Source: Rhodanobacter ginsengisoli
GTDB lineage: Bacteria > Pseudomonadota > Gammaproteobacteria > Xanthomonadales > Rhodanobacteraceae
Assembly (NCBI RefSeq): GCF_042657065.1
Contig: NZ_JBHSNF010000002.1
Span: 372,001 to 436,000, forward strand
Direction: 5' to 3'
DNA: 64,000 nt
Shown: positions 22,976 through 32,308 of the stretch, piece by piece
Layout: the number at the start of each line of letters is the position of its first letter
How positions within the stretch are numbered: position 1 is the first letter of the stretch
Made by a program: the position numbers and the translations under genes
The notes under the pieces: model-generated
Database searches by the model: none
Seen by the model: the letters and a program-made list of their open reading frames with translations, nothing else
Told to the model about the DNA's origin: nothing

Positions 22976-24451
22976 TTACCGGTTGCCCGGCACGGTCAGG
23001 CCCACGAAATTGCTCTGCTCGCCGCGGCGCACCAGCAACAGCACCGTGCTGCCCGGCTTCACGCCCTTGGTCGCCGCCTGGAATTCGGCGACGCTGCCGA
23101 TCTTCTGCTGGTTGACCATCAGGATCACGTCGCCAGCCTGCAGGCCGGCCTGCGCCGCCACCGGGCCGGTAATGTCGTCGATCACCACGCCCTGACCCGG
23201 CTTCAGCCCGAGTTGCTTGCGGGTGTCGTTGTCCAGCGATTGCACCGTCAGGCCCAGCGCCGCCGAACCGCTGCGGCTCGACGACGACATGGCGCCCTGG
23301 TTGTCCACCGCATCCTTGTCGCGCGACGCTTCGCTGATGGTGACCTGAAGGGTCATTTTCTTGCCGTTGCGCAGGATCTCCACCGGCACCTCGCTGCCCG
23401 GCTTGGTCATGCCGACCAGCGGCGGCAGATCCGCGGCCTGCTGCAGCACCTGGCCGTTGTAGGTCAGGATGATGTCGCCGGGCTGGATGCCGGCCTTGGC
23501 CGCACCGCTGCCCGGGGTGACGTCGACCACGGCGGCACCCGCGCCGTTTTCAAGCTTGAACGCCTTGACGATATCGTCATTGACCGCCTGCATCGTCACG
23601 CCGAGCTTCCCGCGCGACACGTAGCCCTTGGTCTTGAGTTGCTGCACCGCATTCATCGCCACGTCGATCGGAATCGAGAACGACACGCCCATGTAATCGC
23701 CGGTGTTGGAATAGATCTGCGAGTTGATCCCCACGACCTGACCCTGCAGGTTGAACAGCGGCCCGCCGGAATTGCCGCGGTTGATCGGCACATCGGTCTG
23801 GATGAACGAGGTGTAGGGCTGGTCGCGCTGCCCCAGGTTGCGTCCCACCGCACTGACGATGCCCTGGGTCACGGTGTAGTCGAAGCCGAACGGCGAGCCG
23901 ATCGCCAGTACCCATTGACCCGGCTTCAGGCTGCGCGAATCACCGATGCTCACCACTGGCAGATCGCCGCCGGCATCGACCTTCAGCAGCGCGATGTCAT
24001 AGGTCGGATCGGTGCCGATCACCTTGGCGGTCAGCGTGCGGCGGTCCTGCAGACGCACCGTCACCTTGTCCGCATGGTCGACCACGTGGTTGTTGGTGAG
24101 GATGTAGCCATCCCTGGAAATGATGAAACCGGAACCCAGCGAGGTGTGCTTCTGCTGCTCCGGCGAAGGCATCATCGGCATGCCGAAGAAGCGGCGCAGT
24201 ATCTCGGCCTGGGGATCGTTCGGCATCGGCTGGCCCGGCATCATCTGGCCGCCGATGGATTGCTGTGTAGTCTGCCGTTCACCGCTGTACTTGGCTTCGA
24301 CATGGACCACGGCAGCGGCGTTCTTCTGCACGATGCCGGTGAAATCCGGCAGGCTGGCTGCCGTCGGTGCTGGCTGTGCCTGCACTGCACCGCCACCGGC
24401 CAGGCCCAGCAAGGCACAGCACGCCAGGGTGCGCAAGATGGAATGATTCAT
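22976..24451 (-). CDS. mucD: DegP/MucD-type periplasmic serine protease
   Basis: This Do-family protease-chaperone degrades misfolded envelope proteins. The 491 residues begin with a signal peptide (MNHSILRTLACCALLGLAGG, cut after VQA). The trypsin-like domain has His in TNNHVVDHAD, Asp in PTYDIALLK and Ser in RGNSGGPL. Two PDZ domains follow, at about 275-360 and 395-485. GGAGGA lies upstream of ATG 24451. Position directly behind rpoE-rseA indicates control by the sigma-E regulon; the rseB gene found between rseA and mucD in many relatives is missing. Confidence 0.96.
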   Translation of the reverse strand: MNHSILRTLACCALLGLAGGGAVQAQPAPTAASLPDFTGIVQKNAAAVVHVEAKYSGERQTTQQSIGGQMMPGQPMPNDPQAEILRRFFGMPMMPSPEQQKHTSLGSGFIISRDGYILTNNHVVDHADKVTVRLQDRRTLTAKVIGTDPTYDIALLKVDAGGDLPVVSIGDSRSLKPGQWVLAIGSPFGFDYTVTQGIVSAVGRNLGQRDQPYTSFIQTDVPINRGNSGGPLFNLQGQVVGINSQIYSNTGDYMGVSFSIPIDVAMNAVQQLKTKGYVSRGKLGVTMQAVNDDIVKAFKLENGAGAAVVDVTPGSGAAKAGIQPGDIILTYNGQVLQQAADLPPLVGMTKPGSEVPVEILRNGKKMTLQVTISEASRDKDAVDNQGAMSSSSRSGSAALGLTVQSLDNDTRKQLGLKPGQGVVIDDITGPVAAQAGLQAGDVILMVNQQKIGSVAEFQAATKGVKPGSTVLLLVRRGEQSNFVGLTVPGNR

Positions 24452-24615
24452 GACTCCTCCTTGGTTGAACTTCAGCCGGGGACAGCTGGACTTGTGGATG
24501 CCCGGTTGCCGGTGTGGCATGAGTGTTGCGCGCACACCCCTCCCTCCCATGAAGCAGGTCGGTCAATGCAAACCGGAGAGGTGAACCGCGCGGGTGATCA
24601 CGCGCGGATCAGCGG

Positions 24616-25314
24616 TCAGTGCGCGACGGCACCCGCCCGACGCGCGGTATCCGGAACCGTCTGCTGCTCTGGCTCGAGCAGCAGCAGGTAGCTGCCATCG
24701 TTGTTGTCGAGCGTGCGGTAGCGATGCATCGACGAGTAGGGTGTCTGCCGGCGTGGGTAAGTCAGCTGGCTGGTGTCGAATGGAGCACCCAGCGTGGCCG
24801 AAGCCTGCTGACTGAGCAGTCCGGCGGAATTGCCGCTCAACCACGGCGGCACCGCAGCGGGTGCGGTGGGCGTCGCGGCGGGCTTGCTCGCCGGCGCCAC
24901 GGCCGCGACATCCCTGACCTTGATGGTCTGCTGGGTGGAAGCCGTCGACGCACTCGAGCGCCCGGCGTCACCGCCCGGCTGGCCGATCATCAGGGCGGCG
25001 GCGGCCACGCTGGCGGCAATCGCGCCGCCGGTGGACCAGCGCAACCAGTGATTGCGCCTGCCGGTCGCAACCGACCGTGCGCCGTCCTGCTCGACCGCCT
25101 GCATCACCCGCGCAGCAAAGTCGGTGCTCGCCATCGGCGGCAACTGTCGACGCAGACTGTCGCGGGCCAGGTGGTAACGCGCCCAGGTCTGTTGCAACGA
25201 GGCATCGTGATCGAGCCGTCGCAACAGGAAGCGCAGCTGCTCGTTTGACAGCTCGCCGTCAATCCCGGCTGAAAGGCTTTCGCGGACGTCCTGATTCATG
25301 TCTGCCTGATTCAT
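24616..25314 (-). CDS. rseA: Anti-sigma-E factor RseA
   Basis: RseA holds sigma-E at the inner membrane until proteolysis releases it. The 232 residues show an N-terminal RseA domain (RESLSAGIDGELSNEQLRFL and TWARYHLARDSLR), one membrane helix at about 92-110 (STGGAIAASVAAAALMIG) and a long Ala/Pro-rich periplasmic part ending TVPDTARRAGAVAH. The ATG overlaps the rpoE stop as ATGA. No RseB-binding partner gene is adjacent. Confidence 0.93.
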   Translation of the reverse strand: MNQADMNQDVRESLSAGIDGELSNEQLRFLLRRLDHDASLQQTWARYHLARDSLRRQLPPMASTDFAARVMQAVEQDGARSVATGRRNHWLRWSTGGAIAASVAAAALMIGQPGGDAGRSSASTASTQQTIKVRDVAAVAPASKPAATPTAPAAVPPWLSGNSAGLLSQQASATLGAPFDTSQLTYPRRQTPYSSMHRYRTLDNNDGSYLLLLEPEQQTVPDTARRAGAVAH

Positions 25315-25907
25315 TTCTGATCCTCGCGGTCCGACAATAGGGGCCGCAGCTTTTCGTCAATCGCCTCACGTGCCCGGAAGATACGCGAACGCACCGTACC
25401 GATCGGGCAGCCCATCGCCTCGGCGATTTCATCGTAACTGAGACCATCCACTTCACGCAGGGTGATGGCTGTCCGCAGTTCTTCGGGCAGGGCTTGGACA
25501 GTGGAAAACACCGATTGTTCAATTTCCTGGCGCATCAGCTCGCGCTCGGGCGTGGCGCTGTCGTGCATGCGCTCGGCGCCCGCCGCCATGAACTCGGCAT
25601 CGTCCGCGTCGATATCCCCCGCCGGGGGACGCCGCCCCATTGCCACCAGGTGGTTCTTGGCCGTGTTCACCGCGATCTTGTATAGCCAGGTATAGAACGC
25701 GCTGTCGCCGCGGAACGAGCCGATCGCCCGCCAGGCGCGGATAAAGGATTCCTGGGCGATGTCCTCGCATTCGGCATGGCTTCTCACGTAGCGTGAAATG
25801 AGCCCGATCAGCTTGTGCTGGTACTTGAGCACCAGCAGGTCGAAAGCGCGCCTGTCCCCACCCTGGACACGCTCGACCAGCGCACGATCCAGTTCATTTT
25901 CGCCCAT
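25311..25907 (-). CDS. rpoE: RNA polymerase sigma-E factor RpoE (AlgU)
   Basis: This ECF sigma factor drives the envelope-stress response. From ATG 25907 the product (198 residues) begins MGENELDRALVERVQGGDRR and carries region 2 (AFDLLVLKYQHKL ... ECEDIAQESFIRAWRAIGSF) and region 4 (LPEELRTAITLREVDGLSYD, GTVRSRIFRAREAID). Starts at 25937 or 25919 would add 10 or 4 residues and cannot be excluded. A sigma-E-like promoter lies just upstream, so autoregulation is likely. Confidence 0.96.
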   Translation of the reverse strand: MGENELDRALVERVQGGDRRAFDLLVLKYQHKLIGLISRYVRSHAECEDIAQESFIRAWRAIGSFRGDSAFYTWLYKIAVNTAKNHLVAMGRRPPAGDIDADDAEFMAAGAERMHDSATPERELMRQEIEQSVFSTVQALPEELRTAITLREVDGLSYDEIAEAMGCPIGTVRSRIFRAREAIDEKLRPLLSDREDQK

Positions 25908-25974
25908 CCGGGCCATATCCATCGTCAATGCCGTCATCCGCTGCGGAAGCTTGTTTTGAACTGAACGCGGGCGA

Positions 25975-26001
25975 TCAGACCGCAGCCGGGCGCCGGAGTT
26001 C
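25975..26001 (-). promoter_or_regulatory. Predicted sigma-E promoter of rpoE
   Basis: On the reverse strand GAACTC (26001-25996) is followed after 16 bases by TCTGA (25979-25975). The sigma-E consensus is GAACTT-N16-TCTGA, so one base differs. It sits 38-68 bases before the possible rpoE starts. Confidence 0.65.
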
Positions 26002-26116
26002 AGGATGCTTGAGATATCGCTCCAACCATAACGCACGGCCGGTTGGCTGGTTGTCATGCCACCCGCGCCCGGCCCCGTCGCGTATCCGTCCTGTCATGGG
26101 GTCGCCGCGGCCTGGC

Positions 26117-28681
26117 TCAAGCCGGCATGGTCTCGCGTACGTCGAGCAGCCGCTGTCGTTCGGCCAGCAACTTGTCGAAACTGACCGGCTGCAGCGGCCG
26201 GCAGAAAAGGTACCCCTGCAACTCGTCGCAATGGTGGGTCCGCAGGAATTGCATGTGCTGCTCGATCTCCACCCCTTCGGCCACCACCGCCCGCTTCAGG
26301 CGGTGAGCCATCTCGATGGTGGCGCGGACAATCGCCTCGTCGTCCGGATCCACGCCGATATTGCGCACGAAACTCTGGTCGATCTTGATCCGGTCCGCCG
26401 GCAACCGGCGCAGATAATCCAGCGAGGCCGCGCCGGTACCGAAATCGTCGATCGCGATGTGGCAGCCCAGCCGGTGCATCGCGTTCAGATTTTCCACCAG
26501 GTTCGGGGCGGCCTTGATGCTGATGCTTTCGGTGATTTCCATCTCCAGCAGGGTCGGATCGAGCCCGGTATCGCGCAGGACCGAGGCCACGGTCTCCAGC
26601 AAGTTCGGTTCCATCAACTGCACCGCGGAGAGGTTCACGCCCAGGCGCAGGCGCAATCCGTAGCGTTGCTCCCATTCCTTGGCCTGACGACAGGCGGTGC
26701 GCATCACCCATTCGCCGATCGAGACGATCAGGCCGGTCTCCTCGGCCAGTGGAATGAACACCGCCGGGCTGATCAGGCCGAGCTCGGGATGCTCCCAGCG
26801 CACCAGCGCCTCCATCCCCACGATGTCCTCGGTTTCGGTATTGACCTGGGGCTGGTAGACCACCCGCAGCTCGCCGTTGCCCTCGGCATGACGCAAACGG
26901 GATTTCAGCGCCATGCCGTGTTCCTTGGCGTATTCCGGGCTGACCTCGTACATCTGGAAGTTGTTGCGACCGTGATGCTTGGCCGAATACATCGCCTCGT
27001 CGGCATGCTTGAGCAGGGTTTGCGCGTCGCCGGCATCGTCCGGAAAGAAGCTCAGGCCCATGGATGCGGTGACCTGCAATTCCGTGCCGTCATCGAGGCA
27101 CAGCGGCGTTTCCATCACCTGCACGATTTTCTCGGCCACGCGCAGCACATCGTCGTTCTTCACGATATGTCGCAAGACAATGGTGAACTCGTCGCCGGCA
27201 TAGCGCGCCACCGTATCCGAGGCGCGGATGCTGCTGCACAGTCGCTGCGTGACCACGCGCAGCACCTGGTCCCCGGCGTCATGGCCATAGGTGTCGTTGA
27301 TCGCCTTGAATCGGTCGAGATCGACGAACAGCACGGCAAAGCATTCGCCGTTGCGGGTAGCCTCGCGGATGATCGTGTCCAGCCGGTCGTTGAACAGCAG
27401 GCGATTCGGCAACCCGGTCAGTGCATCCACCAGGCCCTCGGCGCGTCCCTGTTCCCGCGTGCGGCCCAATTCGAGCACCTGCGCAAAGCGGGCGGCGGCA
27501 CAACGCAGCACCGGCTCGATGATGCCCACCTCGCCGAAGCCCTTGCGGGTGCCCGCCAGCATCGCGCCAATGATCGTATGGCGTTCGTCGTACAGCGGCA
27601 GCCCGGCAAATCCCGCCAGCTCGAGCTGCTGCAGCAGGGGATCCACCGCCGCCAATCGCTTGGCATCGGTCCGATAAAACAGTTTCTTGCCACCCAGCAC
27701 CAGTTGCAGGGAACTCTGCAACTGCGCCGGTGGCCATGCCGGGTCGTCGCCGCTCCACAGCTGCAGCATCTGCAGCGGGGCATCGGCGCCGTCGTGGCGG
27801 GCCGACCAGACGGCCAGGTAATCCAGCCCCAGTTCGTCGAACAACAGGCGGCCCGCGGCAATCTGTGCATCGACGCCGCTGGTCGAGGCGAAGATGCGCG
27901 ACAGCAACGTGAGGGCCGCCTCGGCGCGCAGGTCGGCGCGATCGCTGCGAAACATCAGGGCCAGCGCGTCGTTCCCCGCATGGCGTATGCGTCGCACGCT
28001 GGCCTGGCCGACGTCGGCGCCCTGGGCCGATTTGCGCTGGCAGGGGTACCAGCTGCGGTTGGCATCGGCCAGCACCTGGGTGATCGAAATCCCCTCGAAC
28101 CGCAGTACCTGCGCCAATGGCTGCCCCTCCCACTGGCTGGCATGCAGGCGACTGTGCCGGACCACGGTCGGGCTGACCTCCAGCAAGCGGTTCGTCTGGG
28201 CGTCGACGATCAGCCACTCGCTGTCGGCCTCCTCGAAAACATAGTGGTAATCGCCCGGCTCATGACCGGCTTCTGCGGGCCCCGGCTTGGGCTGGCCCGC
28301 ATGGCTCCTTTGCGCCCGCCGCCACCGCGCCACCAGCTCGGTGTCGATCTGTGCAGTGGAAAGCCAGTCGGCAATCCCGCTCGGCAGCTCGGCAGGATTG
28401 AGGGTGGCGCCCTCGGCCAGGACCGCGATCAGCGGCGTATCCGCCCCGCCAGGCAGTCGCCGCAACTGTTCGAGACAGCTTTGCGCCTGCCGCTCGTCGC
28501 CGGACAACACCATCACCATCAACTGCAGGGGCGGATGCGGCGGACGCCCTTCCAGCAGAATGGCCGCGTGCGCCACATCGCGCGCACTGTGGATCTGCGG
28601 ATAGCCCGCCTGATCGAGTGCATCGAACAGGCGGCGGCGCAATTCGCGCTCTGCCGCGACCACCAGGATGCCGGAATTCAT
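26117..28681 (-). CDS. Hybrid GGDEF-EAL cyclic-di-GMP protein with degenerate receiver, PAS and GAF-like regions
   Basis: The 854 residues start MNSGILVVAAERELRRRLFD after GAGGTGG. Residues 1-125 look like a receiver without acceptor Asp, about 150-260 PAS-like, about 265-410 GAF-like, 415-575 GGDEF and 595-840 EAL. The GGDEF signature reads YAGDEF (first Gly to Ala), preceded by FVDLDRFKAINDTYGHDAGD. The EAL half has all key sites: MEALVRWEHP, NLSAVQL, EITES, DDFGTG, KIDQSFV, EGVE. So phosphodiesterase activity is expected, and the cyclase may be active or act as a GTP sensor. It is cotranscribed with the gene 13 bases upstream. Confidence 0.93.
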   Translation of the reverse strand: MNSGILVVAAERELRRRLFDALDQAGYPQIHSARDVAHAAILLEGRPPHPPLQLMVMVLSGDERQAQSCLEQLRRLPGGADTPLIAVLAEGATLNPAELPSGIADWLSTAQIDTELVARWRRAQRSHAGQPKPGPAEAGHEPGDYHYVFEEADSEWLIVDAQTNRLLEVSPTVVRHSRLHASQWEGQPLAQVLRFEGISITQVLADANRSWYPCQRKSAQGADVGQASVRRIRHAGNDALALMFRSDRADLRAEAALTLLSRIFASTSGVDAQIAAGRLLFDELGLDYLAVWSARHDGADAPLQMLQLWSGDDPAWPPAQLQSSLQLVLGGKKLFYRTDAKRLAAVDPLLQQLELAGFAGLPLYDERHTIIGAMLAGTRKGFGEVGIIEPVLRCAAARFAQVLELGRTREQGRAEGLVDALTGLPNRLLFNDRLDTIIREATRNGECFAVLFVDLDRFKAINDTYGHDAGDQVLRVVTQRLCSSIRASDTVARYAGDEFTIVLRHIVKNDDVLRVAEKIVQVMETPLCLDDGTELQVTASMGLSFFPDDAGDAQTLLKHADEAMYSAKHHGRNNFQMYEVSPEYAKEHGMALKSRLRHAEGNGELRVVYQPQVNTETEDIVGMEALVRWEHPELGLISPAVFIPLAEETGLIVSIGEWVMRTACRQAKEWEQRYGLRLRLGVNLSAVQLMEPNLLETVASVLRDTGLDPTLLEMEITESISIKAAPNLVENLNAMHRLGCHIAIDDFGTGAASLDYLRRLPADRIKIDQSFVRNIGVDPDDEAIVRATIEMAHRLKRAVVAEGVEIEQHMQFLRTHHCDELQGYLFCRPLQPVSFDKLLAERQRLLDVRETMPA

Positions 28682-28694
28682 GGGCGATTCCACC

Positions 28695-29189
28695 TCAAAC
28701 CAGCCAACGGCCATCGCGCAGGCGCAGGCGCCGCGGTTGACTGTCCTCGCTGCACAGGCGCACCGCCAGCTCACCCAGATGATCGGCCAGTGCCACCGGC
28801 ACATCGATCAGCACGACGCGACGCAGGTGCTGCTTGGGCGGGCGGGCCAGCTGGCGCAGCAGGGTCGCATCCATCGCCGATAACGGCAATTCCAGCCCGA
28901 GCAGAAAATAGACACCGAAATGCATGCTCTGCTGCATGTATCGCAGGGCGTTGCCCAGCCGCTGGCAGTCCGGCACGCGCACTTGCGCATCGCGCAGGCT
29001 GCCCAGGCCGGTATCGGGCTGCCACAGGTACATCGCCTGCCCGGTATGCCGGGCGATGGCACGAAACTGATCGATCAGGGCGTGCACATCCTTGCTGTCC
29101 AGCACCACCAGTCCGCTGGGCGCAGCCACGATCCGATCGAAGATCTCGGCACCCGCTTGCGGTGGAACGGAGGCCATTGCGGAAGTCAT
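28695..29189 (-). CDS. Unknown 164-aa protein paired with the GGDEF-EAL gene
   Basis: ATG 29189 follows GGGGACCC and gives MTSAMASVPPQAGAEIFDRI. The sequence alternates beta and alpha (SGLVVLDSKDVHALIDQFRA, TGQAMYLWQPDTGLGSL, HLRRVVLIDVPVALADHLGE) like a Rossmann or KaiC-like fold without a Walker A motif. No family is recognised. There is no signal peptide. Its tight linkage (13 bases) to the c-di-GMP gene suggests a partner or input module, which is inference from context only. Confidence 0.75.
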   Translation of the reverse strand: MTSAMASVPPQAGAEIFDRIVAAPSGLVVLDSKDVHALIDQFRAIARHTGQAMYLWQPDTGLGSLRDAQVRVPDCQRLGNALRYMQQSMHFGVYFLLGLELPLSAMDATLLRQLARPPKQHLRRVVLIDVPVALADHLGELAVRLCSEDSQPRRLRLRDGRWLV

Positions 29190-29503
29190 TGGGTCCCCGT
29201 CCTGCAGCGTCGGTACGCCTGCGATGGTGAAATCAGCCAGCCAACCATTGACTGCGCGGTCTGTCGGGCACTGCCCGGGTATTGCCTGACCCATTGGAAC
29301 ACGGCGAGTCTATTCCTTGTTGGGTACTGGGGAGCGCACGCGTCGGCGCTGATGCCGCACCGGACGAGCCCGGCAGGAAGGCTCTTTGCAGCTTGCCGAT
29401 TTCACACCGGCACCCCCGCCATGGTCAAGCAATCCGGTCACATCTCGCAATCAGGACGACACAACGGTATGGTTCAGGCCTCCTCCACCACGCCTGTATT
29501 CCC
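29190..29503. other. Divergent intergenic region
   Basis: This region separates the 164-aa gene from the beta-oxidation gene and must carry both promoters. No clear promoter, operator or structured RNA could be recognised. Confidence 0.5.
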
Positions 29504-31582
29504 ATGTTCGAAGGATTGCGCTTCAACCACTGGAAGACCAGCGAGGACGACAATGTTGTCACGCTGACTCTCGATCGTGCCAACAGCAGCGTCAATGCGA
29601 TTTCGCGCGCCGTGCTGGACGAACTGGAGCAGATCGTCGAGCGGCTGGCGATCGACAGGCCGGCCGGGGTGATCATCCACTCGGCCAAACCCTCGGGATT
29701 CGCGGTGGGTGCCGACATCAAGGAATTCGTCGAGTACGCCAGACACGACACCGTGCTGGAGAATATCGAACACGGCCAGCGCGTCTACGAGGCGTTGGCG
29801 CAGCTGCCCTGCCCCACGGTGGCGGCCATCCACGGCGCCTGCATGGGCGGCGGGACCGAGCTCGTGCTCGCCTGTCGCCAGCGCATTGCCGCTGACGACG
29901 ACAAGACCCGGATCGCCCTGCCCGAAGTGATGCTGGGCATCCATCCCGGCTGGGGCGGCACCGCGCGCCTGCCGCGCCTGATCGGTGCCACTGAAGCGCT
30001 GCCGCTGATGCTCACCGGCAAGTCGCTGTCGGCCAGACGGGCGCTGGGCCTGGGTGTGGTCGATCGCATCGTCGCCCCCGCGGAGTTGCTGGCGGAGGCC
30101 CGACTGATGCTTCGCCGGGGCGCGTCGCGCCCGTTCGCACGACGCGTCAGGGCCTGGGCCAGCAACACCTGGCTGGCGCGACAGATGCTTGCCCCGGTCA
30201 TGCTCAAGCAGACCGCGGCGAAAGTGCGCAAGGAACACTACCCCGCGCCGTTCGCGACGATCGACGTATGGAAACGCGGTGGCTCGAGCATCCGGCAACG
30301 CCTGAAGATCGAAGCGCGCTCGGTAGCAAAACTGGCGCGGACACCCACGGCACAGAACCTGATCCGCATCTTCTTCCTGCAGGAACGACTGAAGGGCCAG
30401 GGCGCCGGCGTCGATGCGGGCATCCGGCACGTGCATGTGGTGGGTGCCGGCGTGATGGGCGGCGACATCGCGGCCTGGGCGGCCTTCAAGGGCTTCGAGG
30501 TGACCCTGCAGGATCGCGAGATGAAATTCATCCAGCCCGCGCTGGATCGTGCCCGCGAGCTGTATGAGAAAAAGCTGAAGACACCGGAGAAGGTCGCGGC
30601 CGCCACGGCTCGCCTGCGTGCCGATGTCGAGGGCAACGGGGTCGCGTCGGCGGAACTGGCGATCGAGGCGATCTACGAGAACGCCGATGCCAAACGCGCG
30701 TTGTACGGCAAGATCGAGCCGCAATTCGGTGCCGACGAGATTCTCGCCAGCAACACGTCCAGCATCCCACTGGATCAATTGCGCGAAGGCCTCAAGGCGC
30801 CACAGCGTTTCCTCGGACTGCATTTTTTCAACCCGGTGGCACAGATGCCGCTGGTCGAGGTGGTCCGTCACGATCAGCTCGACCCCGCCGTGGAGAAACG
30901 CGCGCTGGCGTTCTGCAAGGCGATCGGCAAACTGCCAGTGGCAGTCAAGGGCACGCCGGGCTTCCTGGTCAACCGCATCCTGATGCCGTATCTGCTCGAG
31001 GCCCTGCGCCTTTACAGCGAGGGCGTGCCCGGCCCGGTGCTGGATCGCGAAGCAAGGAAATTCGGCATGCCGATGGGTCCGATCGAACTGGCCGATACCG
31101 TGGGCCTGGACGTCTGCGCGTCGGTCGGCAGGGAGCTCGCACCATTTCTCGGTCTGGAAGTGCCACCAGGGCTGGATGAGAAACTCGATGCCGGCAAGCG
31201 CGGCAAGAAGGACGGCCAGGGCTTGTATGTATGGCAGGACGGCAAGCCGCAGAAGCCCGAGGTCGACCAGCATTATGTGACGCCGCCGGACCTGCAGGAC
31301 CGCATGATCCTGCCGATGGTCAACGAGGCCATCGCCTGCCTGGCTGACGGCGTGGTCGACGACGCCGACCTGCTCGATGCCGGGGTGATTTTCGGCACCG
31401 GCTTCGCCCCGTTCCGTGGCGGCCCGATCCAGTACGCGCGCAGTGAAGGCGTGGACAAGCTCAAGGCCCGGCTCGAGCAGCTGGCCCAGCGCCATGGTCC
31501 GCGCTTCCTGCCGAAGAACGGCTGGGATCATCCAGCCCTGGCGCAGGATGGACTGGCATTGCCTGGCGTTTCCGCGGACTGA
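29504..31582 (+). CDS. Fatty-acid oxidation multifunctional protein (enoyl-CoA hydratase / 3-hydroxyacyl-CoA dehydrogenase)
   Basis: The 692-residue FadB/FadJ-type enzyme starts MFEGLRFNHWKTSEDDNVVT at ATG 29504. The hydratase half has the oxyanion and catalytic segment IHGACMGGGTELVLACRQRI and PEVMLGIHPGWGGTARLPRL. The dehydrogenase half has VVGAGVMGGDIAAWAAFKG, LASNTSSIPLDQL and LGLHFFNPVAQMPLVEVV with the catalytic His. No thiolase gene adjoins it, unlike fadBA, so it may serve a FadJ-like role. A psrA-like regulator and fadL lie 10 kb away. An open frame extends upstream to 29282 but has no homology. Confidence 0.93.
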   Translation: MFEGLRFNHWKTSEDDNVVTLTLDRANSSVNAISRAVLDELEQIVERLAIDRPAGVIIHSAKPSGFAVGADIKEFVEYARHDTVLENIEHGQRVYEALAQLPCPTVAAIHGACMGGGTELVLACRQRIAADDDKTRIALPEVMLGIHPGWGGTARLPRLIGATEALPLMLTGKSLSARRALGLGVVDRIVAPAELLAEARLMLRRGASRPFARRVRAWASNTWLARQMLAPVMLKQTAAKVRKEHYPAPFATIDVWKRGGSSIRQRLKIEARSVAKLARTPTAQNLIRIFFLQERLKGQGAGVDAGIRHVHVVGAGVMGGDIAAWAAFKGFEVTLQDREMKFIQPALDRARELYEKKLKTPEKVAAATARLRADVEGNGVASAELAIEAIYENADAKRALYGKIEPQFGADEILASNTSSIPLDQLREGLKAPQRFLGLHFFNPVAQMPLVEVVRHDQLDPAVEKRALAFCKAIGKLPVAVKGTPGFLVNRILMPYLLEALRLYSEGVPGPVLDREARKFGMPMGPIELADTVGLDVCASVGRELAPFLGLEVPPGLDEKLDAGKRGKKDGQGLYVWQDGKPQKPEVDQHYVTPPDLQDRMILPMVNEAIACLADGVVDDADLLDAGVIFGTGFAPFRGGPIQYARSEGVDKLKARLEQLAQRHGPRFLPKNGWDHPALAQDGLALPGVSAD

Positions 31583-31604
31583 TCAGCGGCTCGGGGATCC
31601 ATGC

Positions 31605-31636
31605 AAAACGCCCGGCAAGCGCCGGGCGTTTTTTTG
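31605..31636 (+). terminator. Intrinsic terminator of the beta-oxidation gene
   Basis: ACGCCCGGC (31608) and GCCGGGCGT (31621) form the stem, with A-run before and seven T after. It is probably bidirectional, also ending the DUF2058 gene. Confidence 0.92.
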
Positions 31637-31670
31637 GGTAACCGCTCCGGATGCCCGGCCCGGGCCGCGA

Positions 31671-32279
31671 TCACCACATCAGATCGTCCGGTACGCCATC
31701 GTCGCCCAGCCCGTCTGCGTGCGGGTCGACCAGCAGCGCCAGCTGGCCCGCGTCGATGGCACGCACCTGTTCGGCAATTTCGCGGCTGACCAGCAGGTAC
31801 CGACCACTCTGCTGCACCACGCCCAGCTCACCGGCATTGAGCGCGGCCAACTGCGCGGCATCCACATGCACCCGCCGGATCTTGCCGCCATATTCGAAAT
31901 TGCGCGGCTGATCGGCCTCGGCCTTGTTCAGGACCTTGCCCTCGAGCAGTCGCTGGATCTGCAACTTCCGCTCGCGGCGCAACCGGGCCTGTTCGGCGGC
32001 TTCCTGTTCGATCCGCTTGCGTTCGCGCGCCTCGGTCTGGGCGCGCAGCGCATAGGCCTTGGCCAGATCGATGTCCTGCTGGCTCTGACCCGACCCGCGC
32101 GAGCCGCGCGATTGCGCGTGTGACGATCCGTCCTTGCCGCCCTTGCCGCCCTTGCCGCCCTGGCGCGCAGGCTTGCCGGATGGCGACGACGCCGGCTTCG
32201 CGGGCTCGCGTACGCGCTCCTGTTGAACCTGTTTGACGATGCCGCTCTTGAGCAGTTGATCGCGCAGGGAATCGGCCAT
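31671..32279 (-). CDS. DUF2058 protein (YaiL-like)
   Basis: The 202 residues start MADSLRDQLLKSGIVKQVQQ, the family opening. A Gly/Lys/Ser-rich basic linker (residues 30-65), a charged helix (DIDLAKAYALRAQTEARERK) and a C-terminal domain with FEYGGKIRRVHVDAAQLAAL and YLLVSREIAEQVRA follow. Members are called nucleoproteins or polynucleotide-associated proteins, and the biochemical role is unknown. It lies 29 bases after slyX and likely shares its transcript. Confidence 0.92.
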   Translation of the reverse strand: MADSLRDQLLKSGIVKQVQQERVREPAKPASSPSGKPARQGGKGGKGGKDGSSHAQSRGSRGSGQSQQDIDLAKAYALRAQTEARERKRIEQEAAEQARLRRERKLQIQRLLEGKVLNKAEADQPRNFEYGGKIRRVHVDAAQLAALNAGELGVVQQSGRYLLVSREIAEQVRAIDAGQLALLVDPHADGLGDDGVPDDLMW

Positions 32280-32308
32280 GCTGGTGTTCCGTGATCGGTG
32301 GAATGGGG

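Noticed and set aside
25928..29230. 1100-codon + strand frame opposite the GGDEF-EAL gene
   Set aside because: Very long, but caused by codon bias of the real gene; the reverse strand carries unmistakable GGDEF and EAL motifs.
29474..31531. Long - strand frame opposite the beta-oxidation gene, and a similar one at 39163-41271 opposite ppsA
   Set aside because: Both are antisense shadows of genes with complete catalytic motifs.
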